Origin: Zeugodacus cucurbitae
Taxonomy: Eukaryota; Arthropoda; Insecta; Diptera; Tephritidae
NCBI RefSeq assembly: GCF_028554725.1
Contig: NC_071671.1
Coordinates: forward strand, 20,273,501 to 20,337,500
DNA length: 64,000 nucleotides
Reading direction: 5' to 3'
Shown here: positions 1-10,295 of the stretch, piece by piece
Position numbering within the stretch: the stretch's first letter is position 1
Layout: each line of letters starts with the position of its first letter
The notes under the pieces: model-generated
What the model saw: the letters and a program-made list of their open reading frames with translations, nothing else
Told to the model about the DNA's origin: nothing
Databases searched by the model: none
Made by a program: the position numbers and the translations under genes

Positions 1-200
1 CCTTGGGACCGTGAGAGGATTGCTTTCGAAAATGGGCGAAATCCACAAAATGGCGAAAACCGAAAGCACATAAAGTGTCATAACTAAGCTATAAATAAAG
101 TTAGAAAAGTAAAATTTGGAATAAAGGATCGCACTAGGAAAGGACATATTTGAATGTAATTTTTTTGGGTAAGTGAGCGTGGTCCTGCCCCCAAATCAGT
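1..200. repeat. Possible 5' part of the tephritid-type interspersed repeat
   Basis: The sequence reads as non-coding and carries phrases (aaatgggcgaaatc; gagcgtggtcctgccccc) that resemble, without matching exactly, the repeat pieces at 9885-10295 and 13150-13985. It may be the outer part of the copy at 1400-2110, split by the hAT fragment. This link rests on short similarity only. Confidence 0.35.
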
Positions 201-279
201 TATTTGTATAAATCTCGCAAACCAATAAAGCTATATAAACCAAACTTTCCGCAGTCGGTTCTCTTACGTACCCTACCAC

Positions 280-860
280 CAGTGGCGAAGGCAGGAAAAA
301 AATTTGGGGGGGTTTTAGGTAAAAAGACAATGTTTCATTATTTTATTCAGAAATTGAAGTCTAATGTTCTTTTAATTTGGGCCATAACATTTAAAATCTC
401 TTTCTCCGTCACGTCTATATCTCTATGGATATTCAAGAGAGCCATTCCGTTCAGGCGTGCTTCTCCAATTTTATTTCTTAAATATGTTTTAAGCCTGCGA
501 AGTGACGAAAACGAGCGTTCACTTGAAGCGACAGATATAGGGATTATTGCTCCAATCTTTAAAAAACGATGCACTGTTTTGAAAATGTTTGCATCGCAAC
601 AATTCAACGCGTCTAAAAAAGTTTTGGATCTCTTTGTTTGATTTAACCAGTTCTTGAAAATATATTCAAAATTTTAGTTAAAAATATAATCTGAAGAAAA
701 GATTTTTAACCTTTTCCACATTCTAAATTCAGCAACGAAATCATCGGGATCTTCTACATCAGCGGTTAAGTTAAGACACTCAAGTATTTTTTTGCAAATA
801 GCATAATTTTTTTTTAATTTAAATTTATTTCACAACAGTTTGCTCATGGAACGAAAACTG
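280..860 (-). mobile_element. hAT (ZMYM1-type) transposon remnant, 3' end
   Basis: Read on the minus strand, 607-347 encodes a typical hAT transposase C-terminal dimerisation region: SERSFSSLRRLKTYLRN, then ARLNGMALLNIHRDID. The same coding strand continues further 5' (about 860-700) with residues such as EDPDDFVAEFRMWKRLK, in another frame and without a usable start, so the copy is broken. The outer edge near 280 reads CAGTGGCGAAGGCAGG, which resembles hAT terminal inverted repeats. I did not find the opposite terminus or an 8-bp target duplication. Family assignment rests on the SERSFS..LRRLKTYLR block. The catalytic N-terminal half is absent, so this is a dead 3' fragment. Confidence 0.75.
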
Positions 861-1399
861 AAAGTCATAAAAAAATTTTTCAAATTTTTCCTGTATTATG
901 ATTAACAATAAACTCTAAAAAAAATAATAGAAATCTTATTGGTGACTTTTCAGTTCAGAACTAATTTTCAAAAGAAGTCCATTTTCGACTCACAATTCCC
1001 CTTAAATCTAAAAAAATCCAGTTCAGCAGCCACAGAGTTATAAGGCAAAGTCCAGTTTATATTTTTCTGGGTTTTTTAATTGGCCTGCATTCCCACAACT
1101 TTTTAATACTATCCAGATACAATAGGTTTGTTTTTAGTTTAACATTTTCATAGTTTCAAAAAATTAAATTCTATCAGCAGAAAAGTATCAAAATAGGCCG
1201 TATGTGAAAAAAAGTAGCAATCAAATTTAGAAGATACAATTGTATCCAAACGGTAACGCTGTTAGTGACTAATGTATTCATTTATTTTACATATTCATAC
1301 ATCGTCGGCAGAAAGATTGCTTTGAAAACAACAAATTACATTTTTTCAAATGACTATGTAGAATTAAATTCTATTATTTAAAAATTCAATTACTTTGGG

Positions 1400-2110
1400 G
1401 GTTTTAACATTTTCTTGACACTCTGATAACACGGATAAAAAATGGGTGAAATCGGTTCACAACCACGAATACTTTCCTTATACAAAAATCAATTGGAATT
1501 ACATCTCATTCCTTCACTTTATGATGTAAACATAAGAAACCAATGAAGTTAGTGGAAATAAAACTTTACATAAATAGTGCATATCATATCTGGTTTCACT
1601 TGTGAAAAAATTGTCGAAAACGGACTATAACTTTTCAAAGCCCCAGATATCGAACATGTAGAACTCACCCCCTAAGGGTAAATTTTTACAGAAAAATTAG
1701 TAAATCTTTCAGATAATTTAATGAAATTCAGAGGAAATTTTTTTCTCCTAATTGTGTGTCTCTGTTCCAAAAATTATTAAAATCGGATCAGAATTTCCCC
1801 GAGCTCACATATACCAAATAATGTGCAGGCTTAATTCCGCATATATCGGTAAATATGTGAGATACCTTAGCAAAATTAAGTGAGCGTATAGTCTTCGATA
1901 TATTGTATCTTGGTGGTGAAAACGAGTGAAATCGGTTCAAGAATTACCTAAGTTCCCATATACTATATATGAGGATTTTCGTTATTCTATTAAACTTTAT
2001 GCCGAATTTATGGGTAAATTCGTATGTTACTTAATAAAATTTCTTCAATAAATTGCGAGAGTATAAAATGCTCGGTTACACCCGAACTTAGCCATTCCTT
2101 ACTTGTTCTG
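1400..2110 (+). repeat. Unclassified interspersed repeat, copy 1
   Basis: This block shares long stretches with 9885-10295 (same orientation) and 13150-13985 (reverse). Shared phrases include ttttcttgacactctgataa, gggtgaaatcggttcac, gactataacttttca and attgcgagagtataaaatg. It ends in a short hairpin-like unit (ctcggttacacccgaac) followed by cttagccattccttacttg. There is no coding capacity. I place the right edge at the point where similarity to the other copy stops, near 2105-2110. Confidence 0.7.
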
Positions 2111-4607
2111 CTAATATTTAAAAAGTAGTTAATATGATTAATTTTAATTTTAATCTAGAATTGGTTATCAAATCCTAGTTTCTGGGCGTCCTCCTTCACT
2201 CAACTTACTATCTCAATCGAATCTTTAAGTATGATGTGATTATTCTCACCACTTTTTAATGCTCATATATTCCAACCATCATCGTCTTACAGTTTTTTTT
2301 ATTTGCCATAACTTCCAACATTTATGTACCACTTTGTCCAACAAATAGCTTCATTCTGTGCGACATGCAATGAAAGTTGCCGTCGATAAAAAGAAGATAA
2401 GTTGTAAATTTATATGAGAGTCCTCGTGTTTGGTGCCCTACGTGAAGAGGAGGATAAGCAGTGACAAAGGGGGACTATTATCATATATTTCGCCTGCACT
2501 GGCTTATGTACACTACTACAAATAATATAACCATGTAAACAAGCATTAACTTTCTAGCTATAAAAATATTATTAACACATATTCTGCGAATTTATCTTTA
2601 ACACCAAACAGAGAATATGATAAAAATTATGATATGAGCGAAGGTGAAAATTTAATGGAATACTGGAAAGGTTTTAAAGCAGCATTTTTAACTCTCAACG
2701 AGTAGCTCAAGCTATGTGGAGGTGAAGAAATATAAAGGTAATGAAGGTGTAGCTGGCGTATTCCATATTGACAACTCTACAACAACGTAGTACCGTACAA
2801 CCGTAATGTACATCATTAAAATCAAAACAAAAGAAATGGTGCCGCACAAAGCTAAGCCAGAGAAAATGTGTGTGGAAATTATGTACAAATATACTTTTGT
2901 TTGCAAAAGTATGCCTTTGTGTTTAAAACAAATGGTGAAAGTCTAACAAAAGCTACATAAAAGCAAAGGCAAACAAAGAGGAGGATATGCTTGTTTAAAT
3001 TATATTTTTTGACAAATTATTTAAGTTACGGCTGGTTTCCGTTGGTATGTGATTTTTGTGAGCCGCACTTTAAGACTAAATGGAAAATATTTTTATAATA
3101 CTAAAATTCTTATGAAAGAACTAAAGTCTGTATTCTTAATAGACTAGTACTTGGGTGTTTTCGAAATTTAGCACTATTATAAAATTCATGGTTTTTAAGT
3201 TTTACGAAGATAAACCAAACCAGATAACTACTTCGAAGAGCTAAAATTATCAATGACTAATACTAATATAATTAGAATTTAGGTTAAATCGGTTAATTTA
3301 TGGTCTAAACGATACAACAATTGGCATATATGTATAGAAGTTCTCTACGATCGGGATAAGAAGTAGAAGAAGAAAAATCAATTATAATATAAATTCCGCT
3401 CAAGAGGAAAATAAAATAAAAATGAATACATATATGTAAATATGATCAACAGTTTTCAAGTGTTTTTTTTTTTCAAAAACTTACAAATATTTTCAACACA
3501 GAACATCAAATCGTAAAATAATGTGGCAAAGATAAAAATATTAATTGAACAGATAATCACTGTCACATAACGCGTGAAAGCACTCACAAATATATATATG
3601 CTCATATATTATAATATACTTTTATTAGAATTATAAATGCATCAACAATTTGTCTATTAAATGTTTATCGTCTTGTGAGTTCACCCAAATGACCGTGAAA
3701 TTAATTACAACAAAAGCCAGAAAGGCAAATAAATTAAAATTACTGGCAAGGGAGAAGAAGACCACACACACTGGTATAAAGCTGCTTTTGTTACAGATTT
3801 TTCTATATTAAAAGAATGTGGCGATTGTGGAGAGAGTGCATTCTTTTTTGTTGCCTCTCATTCATGTTCATATGTATATATGTATTTATGTATGTAGGCG
3901 CATGCTCAATGGGCATAATTACAGTCAATCATTTATAATTGCCTTATAATAGATCGTATAAAATTCAATATATTTCGACTTATGTGATAGTGGGTGTAAA
4001 GGAAGGTGTATATTCATTTTGTAGATTGTATATATCAATAATAATTAGAAAATTGTTTGTGGAACATAAAAGTTAGGAAGTGAATATTTATATTAATTTA
4101 CGCTCGAATTTACAGAGTGTGTTGTCGCTTATGTCGATATTAAAACACTGAAAAACTTTAAAAAATGAAAGTGACTCTTATTATTTAAACTGACTCTACA
4201 GAGTTTATATGGACTATTTTTGGATTAAAATTTAAATTGTCCATGGAAAAATTAGTTATTCTCCATTATTTTTATTGAGACTTTCGGGCTCTTCGGGCAT
4301 CGTATCAATGTGTTCGGCAGGAATGTTTACTTCAACCTTTTGAATGGCCCTAGGATGGCTGATGTACACTTTGTAGTCCAAAAAAAACCTAAAAGAAAAA
4401 ACGTCAGAGGGAGACAAATTTGGAGCTCTGTATTATCTTTTCTTAAGAATGTGAGATTTCGGTTTTGGAAACTGAATAGTTTGGGTCGCAATTGGATATG
4501 GTGCCCATCTAGTTAAAACCAGCATTTGTTAAAACCTATTTCATGCATTTCTCGGGCTGACATATTGACTAAAATTCATCGAAACCGAAAAAATATGAAT
4601 AATTATG
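2111..4607. other. Non-coding AT-rich stretch
   Basis: No coding exon, RNA gene or recognisable transposon was seen on either strand. The ORFs are short and lack codon structure. It is probably intronic or intergenic sequence upstream of the calbindin exons. Confidence 0.5.
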
Positions 4608-5532
4608 GTGGCCTTTTCATTGGTAGTTCGTTTTTATGTGGTGGGTCCCAAACCATACCCACAACCGCAGAAGCGGGCTTCGCCTTCTCACTTTAGCTCG
4701 CCTCCAAACGGCTGTTTGTTGGCTACCCAGAGGAACCTTGGTCTAAGAGCGGAAGGTGTGAGCTACTTGAGCCACATGCAAAATAATCGTTCCTGGTCAC
4801 TTCCAAGTGAATGACAGTCAGGAACTTTCCTCACTTACGTGAACTTTTACACATGACCCCATCCTCTAGATTATGTCATCAAACAAACAGTCAGCGCACT
4901 CGCGTCTTGGCTCCCACGTCACTGTTGACAGTCATAACTTTGAAGTTGTGGATAATGTCGTCTATTTGGGAACCAGTGTTAACAGCAATAACAATGTCAG
5001 CCTGGAAATTCAACGCAGAATCACTGCTGCCAACAGGAGCTACTTTGGGCTGAGTACGCAATTGAAAAGTAAAGTCCTCTCTCGACGAAGAAAAACCAAA
5101 CTCTACAAGTCCCTACTCATTCCCATCCTACTTTATGGTGCTGAAGGGTGGACGATGTCAACATCCGATGAGACGGCAATGAGTTTTCGAGACGAAGATT
5201 TTGCGGAAGATTTATGGTCCCTTAAACTTTGCCAACTGCCAATACTGCAGACGATGTGTGCGATTCGACGACATAGACATAGTTCAGCGAATAAAGAGAC
5301 AGGGGCTACACTGGCTAGGTTATGTTATTCGAATGGACGAATGTGCTCCAGCTCTGAAAGTGTTCGATGTAGTACCCGTTGGTGGAAGCCGAGGAAGAGG
5401 GAGACCTGGCTTCACTTGGTATTATCAATTGGCGCCAAATTGCCAATATAAGAAATGGGTGTCGCGCTGTTGTGAACTCGGCTCTAACCGCGTAAGCGCC
5501 GCCTACGCCAGTCAAGAAGAAGAAGAAATATG
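4608..5532 (+). mobile_element. RTE-like LINE, copy A: inverted 5' UTR joined to 3' end
   Basis: Positions 4608-4858, read on the minus strand, match the 5' leader of the copy at 54604. Landmarks are gttcacgtaagtgagg, attcacttgg and gggacccaycacataaaa. From about 4874 to 5532 the orientation is plus and the sequence matches the 3' end of copy B: SSNKQSAHSRLGSHVTVDSH, LYKSLLIPILLYGAEGW, and a broken C-terminus around GGSRGRGRPGFTW. Frameshifts and deletions interrupt the reading frame after residue AMSF. The copy ends in cagtcaagaagaagaagaaa, a short GAA microsatellite tail like that of copy B. The endonuclease and the RT palm are missing, so it is non-functional. The RTE clade is inferred from the type of endonuclease-RT and the simple-repeat tail. 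Confidence 0.8.
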
Positions 5533-5844
5533 AAGGTTTTAGTTTAAACTACAAACCAAAACACGATTTGAATCGCCAATAGTGCTTCGTGGAACCCAAA
5601 TGGATTTTCTGTGCCCCAATTACTAATAGTTTTATTTATTAAGACCAACAGCAGTTCGAAAACTACTCATGTCGCTCTCAATAGAATGGAATATTAAATA
5701 CTATTGCCTATAGTAAGTTATCATTATTTGAGCGTGTTGTTTCGTCATAGAAGCGACTCGTGGATAGAATTGGACTGATTTATATATTCTTAACCTCATC
5801 TCACCAACTCAATTATTTAGTAAATATCGAACTTATTTAATAAT
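5533..5844. other. Spacer between LINE copy A and the mariner
   Basis: This AT-rich sequence shows no coding signal. A TA dinucleotide at 5845-5846 marks the left target site of the mariner. Confidence 0.4.
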
Positions 5845-5876
5845 TACGAGGGCTGCTATATATATTTCTGGCCTAG

Positions 5877-6114
5877 GCAACACTAATAGCGTTTTCTTTT
5901 CTCGATGAAAATGTTGCCTTTTTATATTTCAACATTATACAAATGCTGTACTACCTTTTTGAATGTTTTCCATTTTTTACGTGGTAAAAGAACAGAGAAA
6001 TGTCTTCCTATTATGCTGGTCAACTCTCATCCACAATTTGATTTGAAAATCCGAATACAGGGCAGAATAAATGTTACATTTTTTTGAGAAAAGAAAACGC
6101 TATAAGTGTTGCCA
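5877..6114. repeat. Internal inverted repeat in the mariner left end
   Basis: 5877-5904 (ggcaacactaatagcgtttt...) is the reverse complement of 6087-6114 (gagaaaagaaaacgctataa...) over about 28 nt with one mismatch. The arms enclose 182 nt of unrelated AT-rich sequence. The pair lies between the left terminal repeat and the transposase start and could form a large hairpin. Confidence 0.8.
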
Positions 6115-6240
6115 GGTGCAATCTGACATTTCCATTGGAAAGTTTGACATTTTTTAGCATAACATCACTCAATACGTTTTGTCATTTAATCGTGAATTGT
6201 TTTATTTACAGGGAATTAAAAAATTTATCTCGGCCAAAAA

Positions 6241-6714
6241 ATGGAATTAACTCGTGAACATTTTCGTGCGATCATTTTTCACAACTTTCGACGTGGATTA
6301 TCGCGACAAGAGTGCATCGATGAACTAAAATCTTTGTATGGCTATGAAGCACCATCCTATAGCACTGTGAAAAACTGCTACAATGAATTCAATCGTGGCC
6401 GACGCTCTCTCAAAGACGAATTCCGTGAAGGTCGTCCAAATACAGCCGTTGTGCCAGAAAACATCGATGCCGTACGTGAACTAATAATGCAAGACCGTCA
6501 TGTAACATACCTTCAGATAGAGGATGCCTATGCATTTCTCCCACCAGCATACATTCGATATTGCATGAACACCTGGCCGTAAAAAAGGTTTGTTCTCGTT
6601 GGATCCCGCACAATTTGACAATCGCTCAAAAAAAGGCTCAAAAAAAGTGCTTCGAAAATTGGTTTGAGCGCATGCAAAAGTGTATAAGTCTTGATGGAGA
6701 ATATTTTGAAAAAC
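6241..6714 (+). pseudogene. Mariner transposase pseudogene
   Basis: The ATG at 6241 opens 98 clear residues of the N-terminal helix-turn-helix region: MELTREHFRAIIFHNFRRGL, SRQECIDELKSLYGYEAPS, EFNRGRRSLKDEFREGRPNT and RELIMQDRHVTYLQIE. A frameshift near 6530 makes the frame stop at 6582. In the next frame, from about 6545, SIHSILHEHLAVKKVCSRWI and PHNLTIAQKKA can be read. It then jumps directly to the family's C-terminal block CFENWFERMQKCISLDGEYF, ending EKQ and a stop. Family proteins are about 340-350 residues, so roughly half, including all three catalytic aspartates, is deleted. It cannot encode an active transposase. Its use as a DNA-binding N-terminal peptide is conceivable but unsupported. 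Confidence 0.88.
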
Positions 6715-6786
6715 AATAACACCATTTTCGTTGATAAATATTCCTATTTCATTATTAGGCCAGAAATAAATATAGCAGCCCTCATA

Positions 6787-8223
6787 TTAAGTTTATTTAC
6801 CGACATAGAAGACGACGCACCCTATATGTATAATAAAAGTAAAAGTAAAAAACAATGAAAAAAAACAAAAACTTATTTCTCGTTAAAATTCATATTTGCC
6901 TCACTTGAATTATGCCATAAATCCTAATTTATTACATCAATTTAATATTGCCAATAAAAGCAAATTGCGCATATAATTCTATTAGTATTATAGGAAAAAT
7001 TAAATTTAACTGCTTCACGCAAGCCGCACCGCAAATGATCATAATAATAACAATTTTTAATCACTTTAAAAACAATAATAACAATTTCAATCAGTGCCGT
7101 TGCCACAACACAAAAAATACAAAAAAGCGCAGCCACTTTATGTTGCCATGGCGTATGAGTAACCATTAACATTATTGCTTTGACCGCAATTACGCATGCT
7201 GCTGCGTGAAAATAATAAAATCAGCTGACAGGCATTAAGTGAATTTCATCGCATAATTGAAATTATGAAATGAAGTGGTGAAATTGAATTCTTTTTTTTC
7301 TTTGCAAATAATTTTGAGCATTTGAGCTGTGGCCAGTGTATGAAAGCAAGTCATCAATTAAAATTTTTTGTTTTTATTTTGACAAACCCAGACTACAGCT
7401 GCAGCAATTGAACTGTGAGGCACATAATTGATTATATTTGCTAACTGTTGGCAATGCGTGCCAATAAATTTCACAACTTCCAGGAATGAGACTAAAGGCG
7501 CAGGCTTAATTATAAGGGCGGCAGCTCGTGTTAGTTCACAAGCAAAGCGAGAGAGTGCGTGAAAAAAGGCCACAAATAGCTGCAATTGATGACAATACTG
7601 TAGCTAATGTGCCGTTATTATTGTTGTCTGGCATGTTAACTGGCTGATTTGTCATTGCTGGGCATGGCACTGCAGTGAGCCATGGCTTTGTGCAACTGAC
7701 AAGTAAATTACGCGCCTAATTGCTCACTCGCCGACTGAGTGTTTGTGTGTGTGTGCATAAAACGTTAAATAAATGCACGTAATGCTGGCGCGTTTGATTT
7801 GTGGAAATGCAAATTTGTATTTTGCTGATGATCTTTGGTAATTTATGGCGCTTTTTGTGCATCGGCGTAAACATGGTTTTTTGGTTGATTTATGGCACTC
7901 AATGGTGCTAATATTTTTTTCAAGTGTTATTTGGCAAAAAATAGGTGTTAGCAGTTGCAGACGAAAATAAATTATGCAAGATAAATGCAGTCAGGCAGAT
8001 TTTAAAGTTTTTCCAAGGGTGGTGGCGAAGCTATTTTGCTCAACAAATAATTAGCAGATTAATTATTACTTTTTTTCTAGAATTGAAAAAATTATCAATT
8101 ATAGTTGTTGGAAATGATACATTTCACATTTGATTTATTTTTTTTTTAAGAAAAAAAAATTTAACTCCAGCTATAATTTGAAAGCCCCTCCCCTAAATAG
8201 GTTTTTTGTACATATTATATATC
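6787..8223. other. Non-coding stretch
   Basis: No exon or transposon was recognised. A short GT microsatellite lies near 7741-7756, and a CAGCTG E-box in an aatcagctgac context lies at 7219-7229. Confidence 0.45.
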
Positions 8224-9741
8224 GCTGAAGAGGGAAGCGAGACGCATTTGCAGACAAAAAAAGAAAGAGGCCGAAATGCGTGAGTATGAAGAGCTTTGAA
8301 TAGCTCGGCCGGTAATCCATCGGCACCCGCCGCCTTATTGTTCTTCAAGCGGGTAATTGCTATTCGAATTTCTTCACGGTCGGGCAATGGAACATCTGCT
8401 CCATCGTCGTCGATTGGGGAATCGGGTTCGCCATCTCCTGGTGTTGTACTTTCACTGCCATTCAGCAGGCTGGAAAAGTGTTCCCTCCACAAACTCAGTA
8501 TACTCTGGTCATCAATAACTAGATCACTTCTGGGGGTCCTACAGGAGTGTGCTCCGGTCTTGAAACCTTCATTTTTCGTAAAATTTTCAAGCATTACCCC
8601 TGTCGGCCAACTTGACACTGTCGACTTTAAAGCTGCTTTCGACAGCACGAAAAGGAGCTGCCTTTATGCCGCGATGTCTGAATTTGGTATCCCCGCAAAA
8701 CTAATACGGCTGTGTAAGCTGACGTTGAGCAACACCAAAAGCTCCGTCAGGATCGGGAAGGACCTCTCCGAGCCGTTCGATACCAGACGAGGTTTCAGAC
8801 AAGGTGACTCACTCTCGTGTGATTTCTTTAACCTGATGTTGGAGAAAATAATACGAGCTGCAGAGCTAAACAGAGAAGGTATAATCTTCTATATGAGTGT
8901 ACAGCTACTGGCGTACGCCGATGATATCGATATCATTGGAAACAACACCCGCGCCGTTAGTTCTGCTTTCTCCAGACTGGATAAGGAAGCGAAGCGTATG
9001 GGTCTGGTGGTGAACGAGGACAAGACGAAATATCTCCTGTCGTCAAACAAACAGTCAGCGCATTCGCGTCTTGGCTCCCACGTCACTGTTGACAGTCATA
9101 ACTTTGAAGTTGTAGATAATTTCGTGTACCTGGGAACCAGCATTAACAGCAATAACAATGTCAGCCTGGAAATCCAACGCAGAATCACTCTTGCCAACAG
9201 GTGCTACTATGGACTAAGTAGGCAATTGAAAAGTAAAGTCCTCTCTCGACGAACAAAAACCAAACTCTACAAGTCTCTCATCATTCCCGTCCTACTTTAC
9301 GGTGCAGAAGCGTGGACGATGTCAACATCTGATGAGACGGCACTAGGAGTTTTCGAGAGAAAGGTTTTGCGGAAGATTTATGGTCCCTTAAGAATTGGCA
9401 ACAGCGAATACCGCAGACGATGGAACGATGAGCTGTATGTGTTATTCGACGACATAGACATAGTCCAGCGAATAAAAAAACAGCGGCTACGCTGGCTAAG
9501 ACATGTCGTTCGAATGGATGAACGTGCTCCAGCTCTGAAAGTATTCGATGCAGTACCCGCTGGTGGAAGCAGAGGAAGAGGGAGACCTCCACTCCGATGG
9601 AAGGACAAGGTGGAGAGGGACCTGGCTTCGCTTGGAATAACCAATTGGCGCCAAACTGCCAGAAGGAGGGATACGTGGCGCGCTGTTTTGGACTCGGCTA
9701 TAACCGCGTAAGCGGTGTCTACACCAGTCAAGAAGAAGAAG
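8224..9741 (+). mobile_element. RTE-like LINE, copy B: 5'-truncated with an inverted internal segment
   Basis: There are three blocks. First, 8224-8296 (+) encodes the linker REARRICRQKKKEAEMREYEEL in broken frames. Second, 8297 to about 8615 is inverted: read on the minus strand it gives NEGFKTGAHSCRTPRSDLVI, LWREHFSSLLNG and RLKNNKAAGADGLPAELFK, the start of the RT domain. Third, from about 8619 to 9711 (+) an open frame gives the RT palm and C-terminus: DFKAAFDSTKRSCLYAAMSE, RRGFRQGDSLSCDFFN, LLAYADDIDIIG (the YADD catalytic box at about 8925), LYKSLIIPVLLYGAEAWTM, and the C-terminal LRWKDKVERDLASLGITNWR. It ends in cagtcaagaagaagaaga near 9741. The endonuclease is absent. The downstream frame is open over about 360 codons, so the copy is fairly young. 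Confidence 0.88.
8619..9711 (+). pseudogene. LINE reverse transcriptase C-terminal half (open but truncated)
   Basis: The reading frame runs to the TAA at 9709-9711 and includes RT motifs: D of VDFKAAFDS (motif A), RRGFRQGDSLS (motif B) and AYADDIDII (motif C with both aspartates). A thumb-like region and the GRGRPPLRWKDKV tail follow. An apparent 471-codon frame that starts at 8296 is spurious in its first 100 residues, because that part reads the antisense of the inverted segment. RT motifs upstream of A are missing from this strand, so the product would not be a complete enzyme. Confidence 0.8.
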
Positions 9742-9884
9742 ATATATCGCAAATCATTATATATAGTATATGAACCAAACTCTCTGCAGGCACACACACA
9801 CTAACAAAAAACATCAGAAACACTAAATTTTACAGATGAAATGGTAAAAGAAAGCTGTAGTTAGGTGTTATTAAGAAATTGAAA

Positions 9885-10295
9885 ATGGGCTTGGCTTCGT
9901 CCACTTATGGGTCAAAAACCATATCTCAGGAACTACTCCACCGATTTTAATGAAATTTGATATTTATTATTTTCTTGACACCCTGATAATCCGGATTAAA
10001 AATGGGCGAAATCGGTTCACAACCACACCTACTTTCCATATAATTCAAATTTGTATTTTTTTTTTGGAAACCAATGTAGATAGCGGAATAAAACTTTACA
10101 CAAATACTGTATTTGAGCTTTGACATCACTTTTGGAAAATTTGTCGAAATCGGACTATAACTTTTCAATGCCCCGGATATCGGACATGAAAAACTCATTA
10201 CCTAGGGGTAATTTTTCTTCGAAAATATCGGTAAATCTCTCAGATATTGTAATATAATTCAGAGGCAATCTGTTTCTTCTAATAATGTTATCTTA
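9885..10295 (+). repeat. Unclassified interspersed repeat, copy 2 (partial)
   Basis: This copy has the same orientation as copy 1. Shared phrases are ttttcttgacaccctgataa, atgggcgaaatcggttcac, gactataacttttcaatgcc and taaatctctcagatatt. It begins close to the end of LINE copy B and lacks the hairpin-bearing 3' end seen in copies 1 and 3. Confidence 0.65.

Larger units (their letters stand above)
5847..6784 (+). mobile_element. Mariner (mellifera-type) internal-deletion derivative
   Basis: Terminal inverted repeats of about 28 bp flank the element: 5847-5874 (cgagggctgctatatatatt...) and 6757-6784 (its complement, with two or three mismatches). A TA target duplication sits at 5845-5846 and 6785-6786. 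Inside lies the start of a mariner transposase, followed by fragments of its C-terminus ending in GEYFEKQ. The catalytic DDD domain has been removed by an internal deletion near 6636, where gctcaaaaaaag occurs twice in tandem (6624-6635 and 6636-6647). The ends are intact, so the copy may be mobile in trans if an active relative exists. A second inverted repeat lies inside the left end (see separate entry). Confidence 0.9.

Noticed and set aside
5905..6087. 60-codon frame inside the mariner left end
   Set aside because: It lies wholly in the loop of the internal inverted repeat and does not resemble any protein.
8296..8618. Open frame on the plus strand in front of the RT domain (MNSSAGNPSAPAALLFF...)
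   Set aside because: It is the antisense of the inverted RT segment. The real coding sense there is minus (RLKNNKAAGADGLPAELFK).
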